Shown here: one piece after another, positions 5,390-6,092 of the stretch
Layout of the letters: every line of letters begins with the position of its first letter
Numbering within the stretch: position 1 is the stretch's first letter
Origin: Puniceicoccales bacterium
GTDB lineage: Bacteria > Verrucomicrobiota > Verrucomicrobiae > Opitutales > LL51
Length of the DNA: 6,092 nt
Direction: 5' to 3'
Assembly: GCA_031259625.1 (NCBI GenBank)
Contig: JAIRLG010000045.1
Coordinates: 1-6,092, forward strand
The notes under the pieces: generated by a model
The model's input: only the letters and a program-made list of their open reading frames with translations
What the model was told of the DNA's origin: nothing
Database searches by the model: none
Made by a program: the position numbers and the translations under genes

Positions 5390-5935
5390 ATGCTCGTCTT
5401 TACGTCCATGAATCGTCGGAGGGTGAAAGGTATTTTACTGGGCCTGTGCTTTGGGGCCGTTGCCCTATCACCCCTGCGCTGCTCCCGCTGGGACTCCAGC
5501 CGCTGGGTCCGAAATGCGGGGGACATGGCCGAGGTCATCATGCCCTGCCTCACCACGGCCGTCCTTCTCCTGAGGGATGATGGGGTCCTTTTCCCCCACT
5601 GGCTCAGCGCCGGCGCGGCCACGGCCCTGTCCGTCCACCTGTTGAAACACGCGATTCCGGCTCGAAGGCCCGGGGGCGGCCGGCACAGCTTCCCCTCCGG
5701 CCATACGGCGACCGCCTTCCTCAGCGCCTGTTTCCTTATCCGGCGTTACGGCGCCCGCTGGGGAATACCGATGCTGCTGCTGGCGATCTTCGTCGGCTTC
5801 TCCAGGGTTTATTCCCACAGCCACTACCTCCGAGATGTCCTGGCCGGCGCCCTCATCGGCTTCCTCTGGGCCTTCGGCTCCGCCTGGCTATGGGGAAAGG
5901 TTTCACATTATTTCAAGACCATTCAGAAGAGCTAA
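5390..5935 (+). CDS. PAP2-family membrane phosphatase
   Basis: A 181-residue integral membrane protein with all three motifs of the PAP2/acid phosphatase family: K86-x6-R93-P94 (KHAIPARRP), P102-S-G-H105 (FPSGHTA), and S138-R139-x5-H145-x3-D149 (SRVYSHSHYLRD). His145 is the predicted nucleophile, His105 the acid/base, and Asp149 its partner. Hydrophobic stretches near 14-28, 46-61, 72-85, 106-117, 127-138 and 150-168 fit the usual six-helix bundle with the active site at the membrane face. Family members dephosphorylate lipid phosphates such as undecaprenyl pyrophosphate, phosphatidate, phosphatidylglycerophosphate or lipid A; the substrate cannot be told from sequence. ATG 5408 (MNRRRVKG, a good positive-inside start) is a fair alternative to 5390; neither has a clear ribosome site. 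It diverges from accD, and its TAA overlaps the stop of the gene on the opposite strand. Confidence 0.9.
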   Translation: MLVFTSMNRRRVKGILLGLCFGAVALSPLRCSRWDSSRWVRNAGDMAEVIMPCLTTAVLLLRDDGVLFPHWLSAGAATALSVHLLKHAIPARRPGGGRHSFPSGHTATAFLSACFLIRRYGARWGIPMLLLAIFVGFSRVYSHSHYLRDVLAGALIGFLWAFGSAWLWGKVSHYFKTIQKS

Positions 5936-6092
5936 ATGTTTCCCCATTCGGCCATATTACCAATGGCCGTTGCATCCCTTGAGATTTCTTGTTGAAAAAC
6001 TTTGGTTCCATCGATCACCTGATCAGCGGCAACTCCGGGATGAGATGTTAAAAAAGCATCTATTTTTTCTTTAAGAGTATAAATTGCATTAT
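5932..6092 (-). CDS. Unknown protein, C-terminal fragment (5' end off right edge)
   Basis: A minus-strand frame is open from the window edge for 52 codons and ends at TAG (5934-5932). Its stop overlaps the PAP2 stop (TAA 5933-5935) on the other strand, a tight convergent arrangement typical of real gene ends. The visible residues are soluble-looking and mixed-charge (for example TLKEKIDAFLTSHPG, VIDGTKVFQQEISRD) with no motif I recognise, and they end in MAEWGNI. Base composition is clearly AT-richer than in the other genes, which could mean recent acquisition. The other frames of this stretch contain stops. It could still be a chance open frame because it is short. Confidence 0.5.
   Translation of the reverse strand, partial: NAIYTLKEKIDAFLTSHPGVAADQVIDGTKVFQQEISRDATAIGNMAEWGNI

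Overview
The window is a GC-rich bacterial chromosomal segment (the short right end is visibly AT-richer). It carries five protein-coding genes, two of them cut by the window edges, and four copies of an unusual branched palindromic repeat. The gene content suggests Verrucomicrobiota or a related PVC-group lineage: a pseudopilin with a type IV prepilin leader and a Pro-Glu spacer, an LL-diaminopimelate aminotransferase (DapL), and an AccD whose zinc-ribbon cysteines are replaced. This placement is inferred from family knowledge, not from a search.

Layout. Positions 1-986 (minus) hold the pseudopilin-like gene, which runs off the left edge. A plausible promoter for it lies at 1098-1125. Divergent from it is dapL (1243-2487, plus), for lysine and peptidoglycan precursor synthesis. 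A 326-bp gap follows between the convergent genes dapL and folC. It holds two multi-hairpin repeats (2546-2645 and 2729-2832), the second of which supplies the 3' end of folC. folC (2814-4154, minus) encodes folylpolyglutamate/dihydrofolate synthase. Upstream of it on the same strand is accD (4477-5310), the beta subunit of acetyl-CoA carboxylase carboxyltransferase. accD-folC is a common bacterial gene pair, but here 322 bp separate the genes and about 200 bp of that is a composite repeat (4205-4408) with a second copy (4241-4338) inside its long arm. A small PAP2-type membrane phosphatase (5390-5935, plus) diverges from accD. Its stop codon overlaps, in opposite orientation, the stop of an AT-richer unknown gene entering from the right edge (5932-6092, minus).

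The most noteworthy feature is the repeat family. Each copy has an outer stem of 14-15 bp closing a junction from which three hairpins project in the same order: a 6-bp stem, a 6-9-bp stem, and a longer arm. The stem sequences differ between copies while pairing is kept, so the fold rather than the sequence appears conserved. All copies lie between genes or at a gene end. This looks like a dispersed structured repeat (BIME/MITE-like or a structured RNA/ssDNA element) that I cannot assign to a named family.

No rRNA, tRNA, CRISPR array, transposase gene or complete insertion sequence was seen.
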